From NCBI GenBank assembly GCA_018401435.1, contig JAGYJW010000055.1, positions 1-45,606 on the forward strand: DNA of 45,606 nucleotides. The letters run 5' to 3'. Shown here piece after piece: positions 1 through 7,912 of this stretch. The notes beneath the pieces were generated by a model. The model did no database searches. It was given only the letters and a program-made list of their open reading frames with translations, and was not told the DNA's origin. Position 1 is the stretch's first letter, and each line of letters starts with the position of its first letter. The position numbers and the translations under genes are program-made. Origin of the DNA: Deltaproteobacteria bacterium. GTDB taxonomy: Bacteria > Myxococcota_A > UBA796 > UBA2385.

Positions 1-140
1 CGGCGCTGACGGGCGGGCATCGCAGGCCCGCGTGTGCCGCGTGGGGGAATCGGGGAGGTCGCGGCCTGGCCAAGCGGCAGCGCCCCACCCGGACCAGGCC
101 GAGCGGGGCGCAAATGAGGGCAGCCGCCAGCGGTCCAGCG
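1..140. other. No gene recognised at left edge
   Basis: No convincing gene is seen here. It lies downstream of the leftward operon. A minus-strand ATG at 20-18 preceded by purine-rich sequence could begin another gene of that operon that runs out of the window, but only six codons are visible. Confidence 0.4.
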
Positions 141-563
141 CTACAGGCAGCCAATCACCAGGTCGCCCGCGACCGGCACGGGGATGCGCAGCTGCAGGCC
201 GGGGTGGGCCTCGATGGCCAGGCGGCCGACCGCGCGGCCCCGGTGGTCCACAGCCCGCTCGATCTCCACGTCCCGGGGCAAGGCCAGAGCCAGGGCGTCG
301 GCCCACGACGCGGGCAGGGTCAGGCGCATGTCGCCCCCTTCGGTGGCTTCGAGCACCAGCTCGCCGAGGCGGGTGTCGCCACCGATGCCCACGCCCGCGG
401 GCACCTGGACCTCGAAGACCTGCCGGTCGCCCTGCACCGAGGCGTCGGGCACCTTGAGGAAGTCGGCCACAGAATCCGCCCCCAGGAGGGCTTTCAGGCC
501 CACCCGCAGCAAGGAGCTGCGGGGGTAGGGCGCGTCGATGCGCAGGCGCAGGGCGGGGCTCAT
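141..563 (-). CDS. Hypothetical protein, third gene of leftward operon
   Basis: A 140-residue protein of unknown function. It is rich in alternating hydrophobic/charged stretches typical of beta structure and has no signal peptide or membrane segment. The start ATG overlaps the last codons of the upstream gene by 4 nt (ATGA type), so it is the third gene of a translationally coupled unit transcribed leftward from about 2064. No catalytic motif is visible. The C-terminal half (residues about 95-140) contains several valine/leucine strands. Its place next to a phage-like module suggests a role in that element, but this is inference from position only. Confidence 0.6.
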   Translation of the reverse strand: MSPALRLRIDAPYPRSSLLRVGLKALLGADSVADFLKVPDASVQGDRQVFEVQVPAGVGIGGDTRLGELVLEATEGGDMRLTLPASWADALALALPRDVEIERAVDHRGRAVGRLAIEAHPGLQLRIPVPVAGDLVIGCL

Positions 564-1105
564 GGGCCGACCGGGGTGAAGCGGATGGGCTGGCCCGTCT
601 CGTCCACCAGCTCTTCGCCGTCGTCGTCGTCGTCGCCCTCGAAGGCGTCGTCGTCGTCGTCGCCCTCGTCGTCGGGCTCGCCCGCATCCGCGTCGGGTTG
701 GCCGCGGCTGGGACCGGCGGGGGCGGGGCGGCTCGTGGGACGGGTGGCCACGTCCTCGATCAGCTGGAGGATCTGGGTCGTGAGGGCGAGGTTTTCGCCG
801 CCCTGGCGCTTGAGGGGGGCGACGGCCCGCAAGAGCTGGGCGAGCAGGTCGTTCTGCTGGGCCAGCAGCACATTGGTGGCCAGGGTGGCGGTGGTCTGCT
901 GGTGGGTGAGCTGGGCCTGGGTGTAGGCGCGCTCGACCTCGCCAGCCTCCCAGAAGCGGGCGGCGGCGTCGCTGAATTCGTCGTCGTTGCCCGGGGCGAA
1001 GAAGTCGCCGTCATAGCGGCCGAGGTGGGCGCGCAGCTGCTCGTGGTGGACGGCGATGGGGCCCTGGGGCCGGGGGCTGCGAAGGGGCGGGGGGGCCATG
1101 GTCAC
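560..1105 (-). CDS. Hypothetical protein with long acidic tail
   Basis: A 181-residue protein of unknown function. Residues about 50-120 are Gln/Leu/Ala-rich and probably helical or coiled coil. Residues about 138-172 form an almost pure Asp/Glu/Gly tail with runs of five aspartates. The start overlaps the upstream gene stop by 4 nt, and its own stop overlaps the next start, so it is the middle gene of a tightly coupled operon. A similar acidic stretch appears at the N terminus of the protein at 3196-3822 in the divergent operon; the shared Glu-Gly-Asp-repeat style may reflect a common partner such as a basic protein or DNA mimicry. That link is inference. Confidence 0.6.
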   Translation of the reverse strand: MTMAPPPLRSPRPQGPIAVHHEQLRAHLGRYDGDFFAPGNDDEFSDAAARFWEAGEVERAYTQAQLTHQQTTATLATNVLLAQQNDLLAQLLRAVAPLKRQGGENLALTTQILQLIEDVATRPTSRPAPAGPSRGQPDADAGEPDDEGDDDDDAFEGDDDDDGEELVDETGQPIRFTPVGP

Positions 1106-2028
1106 TCCGAGGGGGAAGGGTTGGGCGTTTCGGAGGCCGCCGCCTCCAAGATGTCGGAGAGAATGGTCATCACCTCCGGGTTGGTCAGGGCCTCTTTGAG
1201 CTTGGGGTTGCGCAGCAAGCTGGCGGCTCGGGGGTGGGACTGGAGCACGGAGAGCACATCGGCCATGGCGGGATCGATGCCCTTCTCCATGAGCAGGCCC
1301 GACAGCAGGTCGCGGCCCATGCTGAGGGCCTTGTCCATGGCCTGGCTCTTCAGGGTGGCGTCGGCCTTGTCTTGGAGTTCGCCCCGCCGCTTGTCCAGCT
1401 CGTTGCGGCGGTCCTCAATCGAGGCGCGGGTCATGGCCTCGGCGTGCCGGTACTGGACCTGCACATTGGTATTCATCTGGTCCATGTGGCCATTCGTGAT
1501 GGCCACGAAGCGCTCGACGCCGGAGAAGACGGTCTCCATCAGGCGGCGGTAGTTGCCGTGGATGTCCTCGGCGACGGCCACCCGCTGGGCGGCGGTGGCG
1601 TCGTCGAGGTCCTCCATCAAGGCGACGGCTTGCTGGGTGACCGGCGTGGGGTTGGCCCCTTCGGTTGCCGGCAGGGTCGCGGTGATGGCGCGTCCGCACT
1701 TGTAGCCGCTGCGGGCGTAGATCTTGGCCCGCCACTGCATGGTGGGCTGCTCGGGGTCGAGGTTGCCCTCGATCTCGCTGCGCAGGGCGTTGACGATGGC
1801 GTGGGCGACATCTGCGGCCGACTCGGGCAGGCCATCCCGGAAGAGGTAGTGCTCCTCAGAGAGGTCGATGCGGACGATCTGCTCTTCGGTGTCGCTGGGA
1901 CCCACGCGGTGGCGCAGCACCAACGCCACATAGTCAATGGGCCAGGGGGCTGGACCCGGGCCCAGGACCTGCCGAATCAGGTCCTCCAGCTCGGGCAGGC
2001 CCTCGACCCGGTGTCGGGCACGGAACAT
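1102..2028 (-). CDS. Hypothetical protein, first gene of leftward operon
   Basis: A 308-residue protein with no family I can name. The N-terminal ~100 residues look like a mixed alpha/beta domain. Residues about 150-235 are strongly helical with heptad-like Lys/Arg/Glu/Leu spacing and are probably coiled coil. The C-terminal ~70 residues are helical and end in a Pro/Ser tail. The start ATG at 2028 lies about 36 nt downstream of a promoter-like motif (2063-2090) shared with two other operons of the module. It is followed by two genes with 4-nt overlaps. A structural or DNA-associated role in the mobile element is possible but not shown by the sequence. Confidence 0.6.
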   Translation of the reverse strand: MFRARHRVEGLPELEDLIRQVLGPGPAPWPIDYVALVLRHRVGPSDTEEQIVRIDLSEEHYLFRDGLPESAADVAHAIVNALRSEIEGNLDPEQPTMQWRAKIYARSGYKCGRAITATLPATEGANPTPVTQQAVALMEDLDDATAAQRVAVAEDIHGNYRRLMETVFSGVERFVAITNGHMDQMNTNVQVQYRHAEAMTRASIEDRRNELDKRRGELQDKADATLKSQAMDKALSMGRDLLSGLLMEKGIDPAMADVLSVLQSHPRAASLLRNPKLKEALTNPEVMTILSDILEAAASETPNPSPSE

Positions 2029-2062
2029 GGGCGGCGCTCCAGGGGGCGACGCGGGGGTGCGT

Positions 2063-2090
2063 CACTACAGAGAGGCCAGCGGAGGCCCAA
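2063..2090 (-). promoter_or_regulatory. Shared promoter-like motif, copy 1 (leftward)
   Basis: Read on the minus strand this is TTGGGC, a 15-nt spacer containing GGCCTCTC, then TGTAGT. The -10-like box ends 36 nt before the ATG at 2028. The same arrangement occurs at 2280-2307 and 9320-9347, each about 35 nt upstream of the first gene of an operon. The repeated sequence plus constant distance supports a promoter; which sigma factor or activator reads it cannot be told. Confidence 0.6.
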
Positions 2091-2141
2091 CCCGGGTGGG
2101 TTAGCGGCGCGAATTCTGCGGTCGATTCGCGTAAGTACCTT

Positions 2142-2157
2142 AAACCCTTATGGGTTT
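2142..2157. repeat. AT-rich inverted repeat in divergent intergenic region
   Basis: A perfect inverted repeat AAACCC-TTAT-GGGTTT lies between the two divergent promoter motifs (2063-2090 and 2280-2307), in the most AT-rich part of the 313-bp region separating the operons. It could be an operator for coordinated control of both operons. It is not followed by a T-run and so is unlikely to be a terminator. Confidence 0.4.
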
Positions 2158-2279
2158 GGATTGTAAAATCTGCCCAATCGGCGAGAAGGCCCCCGTCCCG
2201 GGCATCGACGCCGAGACCGCCCTCTCAACCCTCAACCATTGCGCCGTGGGTTGTGGGTTGGCGCATTTTCTCGCCCCAC

Positions 2280-2307
2280 TTGGGGGCTCTGCGGGCCTCT
2301 CTATGGG
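2280..2307 (+). promoter_or_regulatory. Shared promoter-like motif, copy 2 (rightward)
   Basis: TTGGGG, a 16-nt spacer ending GGGCCTCTC, then TATGGG. The -10-like box ends 35 nt before the ATG at 2342. It matches the motif at 9320-9347 and the inverted copy at 2063-2090. It is expected to drive the long operon 2342-9275. Confidence 0.6.
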
Positions 2308-2341
2308 TGACACCACGTCCCCACTTTCAGGAGCGGACCCA

Positions 2342-2987
2342 ATGGCAGGCATGGCAAAAGCGGTCAACGGCAACAGCGGCACCGCCGCCTCCAAGGGCTT
2401 GTCCCTGGCCAAGCAGAAGGAGCTGACGGGCGAGATCGACCGCCTCAAGGCCATCGCCGAGAAGGGCAAGGCCAAGCTCGCCGAGGCCAAGGCCCTGGCG
2501 GAAGCCAACGGCGCCCACGTCGCGGGCCAGCTCGTGAGCTTCGCCGAGGTGCAGGTGGCGGCCGGCGGCTCTTCGCTGCTGCATGGCTACCTGGCCGATG
2601 GCAAGTACGGCAACACCTACCGCATCGGGCGCGGGCTCACGGCCCTTCTGCTGACGGGGGCCGGCACCTACCGGGCCTTCACCACTGGCCAGGGCCAGCA
2701 CCTGATGTCGGTGGCCGGCGGTCTGGCCGCGGCCGAGGCGTCCTACAGCGCCTTCAACTTCGGCCGCAAGTGGGCCGCCAAGCGCGCGGGCAACAGCCAG
2801 GCCGCCGCCCCCAACGTGGTGGTGACCCCCGAGGCCCCGCCTACAGCGCCCCGCCGCCACCCCCCAGGTGGTGATGACCCCGCCGGCCATCAACGGCGGC
2901 TTCGCGGGCCCCGTCCGCGAGACCTACCCCGACGACCCCGCCCTGATGGAGTTCCGCCAGCGCGGGCGCCGCCTGGCGCGACGCTGA
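2342..2987 (+). CDS. Coiled-coil and glycine-rich protein (frameshifted near 3' end)
   Basis: Unknown protein of about 215 residues. The ATG at 2342 follows AGGAGCGG at good spacing. Residues about 20-55 are Lys/Glu/Ala-rich and helical (coiled coil). Residues about 60-145 are Gly/Ala-rich with a hydrophobic stretch near residues 97-107 that may be membrane-associated. Reading frame 1 runs on to 3094 with a nonsensical Pro/Arg tail, whereas the +1 frame gives a plausible end (…PAINGGFAGPVRETYPDD… stopping at 2985-2987). A one-base change in the C-rich stretch 2835-2866, most likely the C6 run at 2860-2865, explains this. First gene of the operon behind the promoter motif at 2280-2307. Confidence 0.55.
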
Positions 2988-3098
2988 TCCGCACCCCACC
3001 CACGAGCCTACCCCCCGCCGGTTCTTTTCGGGCCGGCACCCCTGAGCAAGCCCCCTGTCCCAGCGTGTCGGCGACGACCCCGCTGGGCCCGTGAGGGA

Positions 3099-3135
3099 GG
3101 CGCCCCCCGCGATTGTGCAGGGGGGGGCCTTCTGT
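3099..3135 (+). terminator. Possible terminator hairpin
   Basis: A stem of about nine base pairs with one mismatch (GGCGCCCCCC / GGGGGGGGCC, loop 3109-3119) followed by TTCTGTT. It lies between the coiled-coil gene and the acidic-protein gene, so it may partially terminate or stabilise transcripts within the operon. The T-run is short, so support is moderate. Confidence 0.4.
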
Positions 3136-3142
3136 TCGCGTG

Positions 3143-3160
3143 GGCGCGTCTCGACGCGCC
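3143..3160. repeat. Perfect inverted repeat before acidic-protein gene
   Basis: GGCGCGTC-TC-GACGCGCC, an 8-bp perfect stem 35 nt upstream of the ATG at 3196. It may be an operator or a leader hairpin. A short repeat like this can arise by chance in GC-rich DNA. Confidence 0.3.
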
Positions 3161-3195
3161 GCTGACCCCCCATCCCCACAGCCGGGAGAATGACC

Positions 3196-3822
3196 ATGGA
3201 AACCGAGGACTTCGGCTACGCCCTCCAGCCCTACCTGGGCGGCGAAATCGGCGACGCCTACGACGACGACTACGAGCTGGACGACACCAGCATCGAGGGC
3301 TTCGAGGGCGACGACGACTTCGAAGGCGACGACGACTTCGAGGGCGACGAGGACGGCGACGAGCTGGGCGCCACCCGCCGCCGCCGCCGCCGGACCCGCC
3401 GCGCCGTGCGCACCGCCCGTCGGGCCGGTGGCAGCTACCAGCCCCCCAAGCGGAAGCGGACCATCCCCGTGCGCGACAACATCCTCAACGTGGCGGGCGT
3501 GGCCGATGCGGCCAAGAACGTCACCATCGAGCACACCGCCAAGACCGACTACTGGCTGACCAAGGCCCTGTTCGATGGCAGCACCGCCGGGATGCTGCTC
3601 TCCAGCATCCAGGTCGGCGAGCACGTCATCTGGCAGGACCAGAGCGGTGCCGGCCTGCCCGTGTCGGCCTTCGTGGCCGCCGCGCAGAACAGCTTCGCCC
3701 TGGGCGGCAAGCGGCTCCAGCGCAACGAGCAGCTGCTCATCCGCGCCGTCGCGGCCACCGCCGGCGACACCTTGCGGGTGCAGTTCGGCGTGAAGCAGCG
3801 CATCGCCGCGGGTCGCTGCTGA
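3196..3822 (+). CDS. Acidic/Arg-rich protein with C-terminal beta domain, possible virion protein
   Basis: A 208-residue protein in three parts: residues about 15-57 are extremely acidic with tandem EGDDDF repeats; residues about 60-95 are Arg/Lys-rich (a run of six Arg, then more basic residues); residues about 95-208 look like a compact beta-sandwich with regular Val/Ile/Thr strands. The start at 3196 is preferred over 3190 because GGAGA sits 7 nt upstream. The size, basic arm and beta domain would fit a small coat protein or a DNA-packaging protein, but no family motif is recognisable and this is inference. Neighbours include other beta-type proteins and lytic peptidases. Confidence 0.5.
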   Translation: METEDFGYALQPYLGGEIGDAYDDDYELDDTSIEGFEGDDDFEGDDDFEGDEDGDELGATRRRRRRTRRAVRTARRAGGSYQPPKRKRTIPVRDNILNVAGVADAAKNVTIEHTAKTDYWLTKALFDGSTAGMLLSSIQVGEHVIWQDQSGAGLPVSAFVAAAQNSFALGGKRLQRNEQLLIRAVAATAGDTLRVQFGVKQRIAAGRC

Positions 3823-3857
3823 TCGGTCGCTGCCCCTGAGCCCCACGGGAGCCCGCC

Positions 3858-4420
3858 GTGTCCTCCTGCCTCTTCCAGCCGCAGCGGCACCACGTCTCTG
3901 TAGATGACAGCGCCGATGTGCCGGTCCTCCTTCACCAGGGGACCGCACTTGGGTGGCTGCTCATCGACGTGGCCGTCTCTGCACCGGTGGACCTGCGCTT
4001 GCAGGTCACCGGGCCGGCGGGGCTCGAAGACATCGCGATCACCGTGGCTCGGGCGGCGCGGATCTGTGTTGAGGCGACGGATCTGCGCCTGTCGGCCCGC
4101 GCCCGAAGCGGGTCGGCCACCGTCGCGGCCGGGATGCGGGCGGACCGAGAGGCCACCGCCAACATCCTGACGTGGCGGTGGCCGAGGCCAACAGCCCCGG
4201 CGTCCTGACCCCGGTTCCGGCCCGCGCAGTCAGCGTGGTGCTGGACTGCCCCGCCGCGGAGCGGGGGGGCGCCTACCTTGAAATCGTGGACGGGGCCGGC
4301 ATCACGCGCGGCTCTCTCCCGGCTTCTGCGGTGGGGGTGACGGCACCCATAGGCGCGGGCCAGCAGGTCCGCACGATCTGCAATTCCCCCCACCGCGTGC
4401 TCTTCCACCTCTCGCTCTGA
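3858..4420 (+). CDS. Beta-rich hypothetical protein, frameshifted
   Basis: Unknown protein of about 187 residues. The GTG start at 3858 opens a frame that ends after 4200, while a second frame continuing the same kind of sequence (DVAVAEANSPGV…) runs to the stop at 4418-4420. Joining the two frames near 4160-4172 gives one continuous beta-rich protein, so a single-base deletion or insertion is likely. No signal peptide or catalytic motif is visible. It lies in the operon of small proteins between the acidic protein and another beta-type protein and may be a structural component of the same particle or surface assembly (inference). Confidence 0.45.
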
Positions 4421-4429
4421 GTCCGGCCC

Positions 4430-4825
4430 ATGCTCTACCGCTCTGCCAACAGCCTCTATGAGGTCATCGCTGCCAACAAGGTCGCCACCACCGTCACGGG
4501 CACCAGCAAGACCGTGCGGGGTTTGGACGGCGATGCCGTGCTGGACAGCCAGCAGAACTTCATGGCCGTCTTCGAGATGGTGGCCACCGGCGGCACCAGC
4601 CCCACGGTGGACGCCAGCGTCGAGACGAGCTGGGACGGCACCACCTGGCACACCATCGCCAGCATGACCCAGCTGGTGGGGGCTGGCTCCAAGAGCCAGC
4701 AGAAGGCCATCACCGAGGGCATCGGGCCCTATGTGCGCGCCAAGGTGGTCCCCGGTGGCACGGCCGCCCCCGATGTCTACGGCACCATCCGCCTGGTCAG
4801 CAACGCCCCCTACCAGATCTCCTGA
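4430..4825 (+). CDS. Small beta-sandwich-like protein, probable structural protein
   Basis: A 131-residue protein with a repeating pattern of short strands and the motif VETSWDGTTWHTIAS, which resembles beta-sandwich domains seen in phage structural and adhesin proteins. There is no signal peptide. It starts 9 nt after the preceding gene, and its stop overlaps the next ATG (TGATG), so translation is coupled to the protease-like gene downstream. Function is unknown; a virion-surface role is the simplest guess given the neighbours. Confidence 0.5.
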   Translation: MLYRSANSLYEVIAANKVATTVTGTSKTVRGLDGDAVLDSQQNFMAVFEMVATGGTSPTVDASVETSWDGTTWHTIASMTQLVGAGSKSQQKAITEGIGPYVRAKVVPGGTAAPDVYGTIRLVSNAPYQIS

Positions 4826-5412
4826 TGGCACCGGCCGCCCCCAGCCCGCTGGCGTTGAGCGCCCGGCCGATGAGCATCGTCATGCGCGTCACCAAGACGG
4901 AGCGCGGATTGGCGGGCCTGCTCACCTGGCTGGCGCGCCACAACGCCGAGCTGCTGCGGGAGCGGCCGGACCTGCCGCTGCTCTACGACAGCGGCGTGCG
5001 CTACGAGCGCGAAGAGGTCGAGACCTGGTCGGACTATCTGGCGACCCTGGAGGCCGGTCACGAGGACTGCGACGCCCTGGCGGCGGCGCGGGCCGGCGAG
5101 CTGCTCGCCCGGGGCCACCGGGCCCTGACCGAGGTGGATGGCGGCTTTGACGAGGCCCGCCGCCTGCGACTGCCCAGCATCCCCGCCTGGGTGGTGCTGC
5201 GCACCAAGGGTGATTTGGGCCTGCCCAACCTCTACCACTGCATCGTGCTCTACCGGGTCGGCAACACCTGGTGGCGCGACGACCCGAGCGCCCGTCTCGG
5301 CATGTTGCCCACCCCCCGGCACCCCTACCCAGACCCAGCCGCGCCCCTGCCGGGGCCCGGCTTCGCGGGCGTCCCACGCCCACCGCGCCTTGGTGCGCGC
5401 CGCCCTTCTTGA
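4825..5412 (+). CDS. Transglutaminase-like cysteine protease
   Basis: A 195-residue protein with the layout of phage-associated transglutaminase-like cysteine peptidases. Cys82 lies in the GHEDCDALAAARAGEL helix motif, His138 in LYHCIVLYR and Asp152/153 in WWRDDPSARLGM. That gives a plausible Cys-His-Asp triad; the DPS…LGM ending of the domain is characteristic of these small proteins in phage loci. The Pro-rich last ~35 residues may be affected by a frameshift, because other frames also stay open there. The start overlaps the previous stop. It may process virion proteins or act on the host wall; the substrate cannot be inferred. Confidence 0.65.
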   Translation: MAPAAPSPLALSARPMSIVMRVTKTERGLAGLLTWLARHNAELLRERPDLPLLYDSGVRYEREEVETWSDYLATLEAGHEDCDALAAARAGELLARGHRALTEVDGGFDEARRLRLPSIPAWVVLRTKGDLGLPNLYHCIVLYRVGNTWWRDDPSARLGMLPTPRHPYPDPAAPLPGPGFAGVPRPPRLGARRPS

Positions 5413-5426
5413 GGAGGTCCAGACCC

Positions 5427-6689
5427 ATGTACGCCATCCAGCACCCCCCCGTCATCGGCGACCGACAGAGCCGGCAGCAGCGCCGGGCGGACCGGCGCGC
5501 CCGCCGGGCCTACAACCGCCAGCTCAAGAACGAGGGGCTGACCTTCTTCCAGCGGCGGCGGCTCATCCGCAACCAACGCAAGCAGGACCGCTTGCAGCGC
5601 CGGGCGGGCCGCGTCGAGCGCCGCGCCGACCGCCGCCTGGGCCGCATCGACAACCGCTTGCAGCGCCTGGACCAGCGGGTCGAGACGCCGCAGGAGACGG
5701 CCATCCTGCGTCAGCACGAGCAGGGGCAGGGGCAGGGCTTGCCGCCCGAGTACGACCTGACCCCGCGCCCGGCCTTGCCGGTGCGCTACCCCGCGGGCCA
5801 GGGCTACGCGCCCCGCCCCGGCCGCCGCTACGCCGGACCCCGCCGCAACGTCGGGCCGGACGACTACGACGTGCCCTGGAACGACGCCGATCCCAACGAC
5901 GGGGACTACATCGATCCCACCGATGACGATGGCTACATCGACATCGAGGACGAGAACCCCTACTACGACGATGTGCTGGTGGATGTGGACGGCGGCACCG
6001 GCCCCACCATCAACGGCATGGGTGGCATCATCTCGGGCGAGGGCTGGGCCATGTCCCGGGCCGCCCGGGTGGAGCTGGGCCGGGAATTCATCGGCCAGCT
6101 CGTGCGCATCGCCGGCGAGCCCGCTTTGCCGGGGCCAACGAGGTGGGCACCGTGCGGGCCCTGGGCCAGGCCTACGCCCGCTCCTGCGTGGTCGAGGGCC
6201 GCCGCGCAGGTCTGCCCGACGCCGCCATCCGGGGCGAGCTGGCCGTGGTCTCGGGCCTGGTGGCCACCGTCGCCGAGCGCATCGCCGAGCGGCGGCGCGA
6301 GGGACCGCGGGCTGCTCGCCGCCATCGACACCATGCGCGAGCGGGGCCGCGAGCGCCGGGAGCAGGCCCGCATCCAGCGCGGCTACCAGACCCAGCAGGC
6401 CGTGCAGCACCGGCAGGTCTACGGACCGGAACAGGGCGTGCTCAACGACAGCGGCCAGTGGGGGCCTTCGGTCTCCACCGGCGATGTCATCATCCGCGCC
6501 GCCCAAGGCAAGCGCGCCGCCCTCGCCGATCTGGGCAACGGCTTCTACCTGGTGCGCCCCGTGGCCAGCCACGAGCCCGCCGCCGATGTCCAGGCCAAGA
6601 TGGGCACCGCCGCCAGCCTCGCCAGCAAGGCCCTGTCGGTGGCCTCGGTGATCTCGGGCTGTGCCTGCGGTTGCGGCCGGTGTGAGTGA
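5427..6689 (+). CDS. Arg-rich plus acidic hypothetical protein with two compensating frameshifts
   Basis: A 420-residue frame with ATG 5427 preceded by AGGAGG. Residues about 10-95 are strongly Arg/Gln-rich and helical. Residues about 140-200 are Asp/Tyr-rich (repeated DPTDDDGYIDIEDE-type sequence). The rest is helical with a final Cys-rich tail. Between about 6125 and 6305 the sensible sequence (GANEVGTVRALGQAYARSC…) is in another frame, so two compensating one-base changes are inferred; the long frame survives only by chance there. Alternating basic and acidic regions suggest a scaffold or nucleic-acid-condensing protein, but no family is recognised. Its stop overlaps the next start. Confidence 0.55.
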   Translation: MYAIQHPPVIGDRQSRQQRRADRRARRAYNRQLKNEGLTFFQRRRLIRNQRKQDRLQRRAGRVERRADRRLGRIDNRLQRLDQRVETPQETAILRQHEQGQGQGLPPEYDLTPRPALPVRYPAGQGYAPRPGRRYAGPRRNVGPDDYDVPWNDADPNDGDYIDPTDDDGYIDIEDENPYYDDVLVDVDGGTGPTINGMGGIISGEGWAMSRAARVELGREFIGQLVRIAGEPALPGPTRWAPCGPWARPTPAPAWSRAAAQVCPTPPSGASWPWSRAWWPPSPSASPSGGARDRGLLAAIDTMRERGRERREQARIQRGYQTQQAVQHRQVYGPEQGVLNDSGQWGPSVSTGDVIIRAAQGKRAALADLGNGFYLVRPVASHEPAADVQAKMGTAASLASKALSVASVISGCACGCGRCE

Positions 6690-7216
6690 TGGCCGAGAGC
6701 ACGCCCGTCCCGCGCTTCGCCGCCAACCTGGCCGCCTGGTGGGAGGACCTGCTGGGTCCCGGCCTGGGGGCGGTGTGGGCGGGCGTGCAGCGGGCCAGCG
6801 GCGACCCCAAGGTGCTGCGGGACACCTATGGGGCCACCGTCGCCAGCTTCGAGAAGGCGCTGGACGATTCGGCCGTGGCCGTGCTGGACCTCCAGCAGGC
6901 CGCCGCCAGTGCAGGACCCGAGTGGCAAGCCGTCGCCACCAACGCCGCCATCGCCTACACCCGCATGAATGACCGCTGGGTGGACCCCGAAGCCACCCGG
7001 CCGGTGGGCGCGGCGGCGGGCAACACCGCGGGGCCGCTGGGCTTTGGCGGGCCCGTCACCCAGGTCATCCAGACGGCCCGTCGCGTCGTGACCGCGGTGG
7101 GCATCGCCTGGGCGGCGGCCTCCCTGGTCCACGCCCTGGCCTTGGGTCGTTGGGCCCGCAAGCAAGCCGCCCGCGCCCGCGCGGGCCAGTCCGCGCCCCG
7201 TCTGCGCACCCGTTGA
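6689..7216 (+). CDS. Membrane-associated hypothetical protein, WW-type paralogue 1
   Basis: A 175-residue protein starting with a Trp-Trp-containing amphipathic segment (AAWWEDLLGPGL) and ending in a hydrophobic helix (about residues 133-155) followed by an Arg/Lys-rich tail, as expected for an inner-membrane C-terminal anchor. ATG 6689 overlaps the upstream TGA. The next gene has the same opening pattern (TTWWDGVLGDPL), a similar helical body and a similar Trp-x-Asp-Pro-x-Ala-Thr motif, so the two are probably paralogues. Function unknown; they precede two cell-wall hydrolase genes. Confidence 0.55.
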   Translation: MAESTPVPRFAANLAAWWEDLLGPGLGAVWAGVQRASGDPKVLRDTYGATVASFEKALDDSAVAVLDLQQAAASAGPEWQAVATNAAIAYTRMNDRWVDPEATRPVGAAAGNTAGPLGFGGPVTQVIQTARRVVTAVGIAWAAASLVHALALGRWARKQAARARAGQSAPRLRTR

Positions 7217-7237
7217 TTTCGTCGTGAGGGAGCCTGC

Positions 7238-7912
7238 ATGTCTGTGGTGTCGCAAGCGCTGCACGAGCTGACGACCTGGTGGGATGGGGTGCTGGGCGAC
7301 CCCCTGTCCGCCGCCCTGGTCAAGGTGCGCGCCATCGTCGCCCGAAATGGCGTCGAGACGGAGCTGCGGCCCGAGGTGCAGGCCTTCGCCGATGGCCTGG
7401 ACAGCGCCCGCAGCAAGATCGAGGCCACCCTGGCCGCCGCCGCCCCCTTCGCCAGCGACCCCCTGGTCGCGACCCGGATGCGCGAGCTGGTGGAGGCCTG
7501 GCAGCTGATGAGCGCGGCCTGGGCCGATCCCGCCGCAACCAAGCGCCTGCCCAATGTCGGCGCGGCCCCCATCGTCTGGGCGGCCCTGCTCACCGTGACG
7601 GTGGTGGCCGTGGGCGTGTCCTATGCCGTGTCCGAGGTCGGGGCCGCACAAGCCCTGTCGCAACGGACCGAGGTGGAGAAGCTCGGCCAGATGGCCGACC
7701 TGTACCGCACCGAGCTGGAGGCCCGCCAGAAGGCCGCCGCCGCCGGCCTCACCCTGCCCCCCTCGAACCTGCCCCAGCTCTTTGAGGCCGGCAACCTGGC
7801 CGGTCCCAAGACGGGCCTGAGCACCGCGGCCAAGGTGGGCATCGGCCTCGGCACCCTGGGCCTCGTGGCCCTCGGCGTGGGCGTGGCCGTGCGCGTCGCG
7901 GCGAGGTCCTGA
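7238..7912 (+). CDS. Two-TM membrane protein, WW-type paralogue 2
   Basis: A 224-residue protein with an N-terminal helical region (residues about 1-105), a transmembrane segment at about 108-130 (PIVWAALLTVTVVAVGVSYA), a helical loop of about 65 residues and a second Gly/Leu/Val-rich membrane segment at the C terminus ending in Arg. It shares the opening WW motif and the ADPAAT segment with the preceding protein. ATG 7238 follows GAGGGAG. Its stop overlaps the next ATG (TGATG). A membrane component of the particle or of a lysis/entry apparatus is possible, since the next gene is a membrane-anchored peptidase. Confidence 0.55.
   Translation: MSVVSQALHELTTWWDGVLGDPLSAALVKVRAIVARNGVETELRPEVQAFADGLDSARSKIEATLAAAAPFASDPLVATRMRELVEAWQLMSAAWADPAATKRLPNVGAAPIVWAALLTVTVVAVGVSYAVSEVGAAQALSQRTEVEKLGQMADLYRTELEARQKAAAAGLTLPPSNLPQLFEAGNLAGPKTGLSTAAKVGIGLGTLGLVALGVGVAVRVAARS

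Noticed and set aside
2150..2341. In-frame extension of the first rightward gene back to an ATG at 2150
   Set aside because: It spans the promoter motif at 2280-2307, has no ribosome-binding site, and the protein sequence is unlike the rest of the gene; ATG 2342 has a good AGGAG.
3290..3360. Short tandem GAGGGCGACGACGACTTC units considered as a DNA repeat array
   Set aside because: They encode the acidic EGDDDF repeats and have no spacer structure, so they are not CRISPR or iterons.
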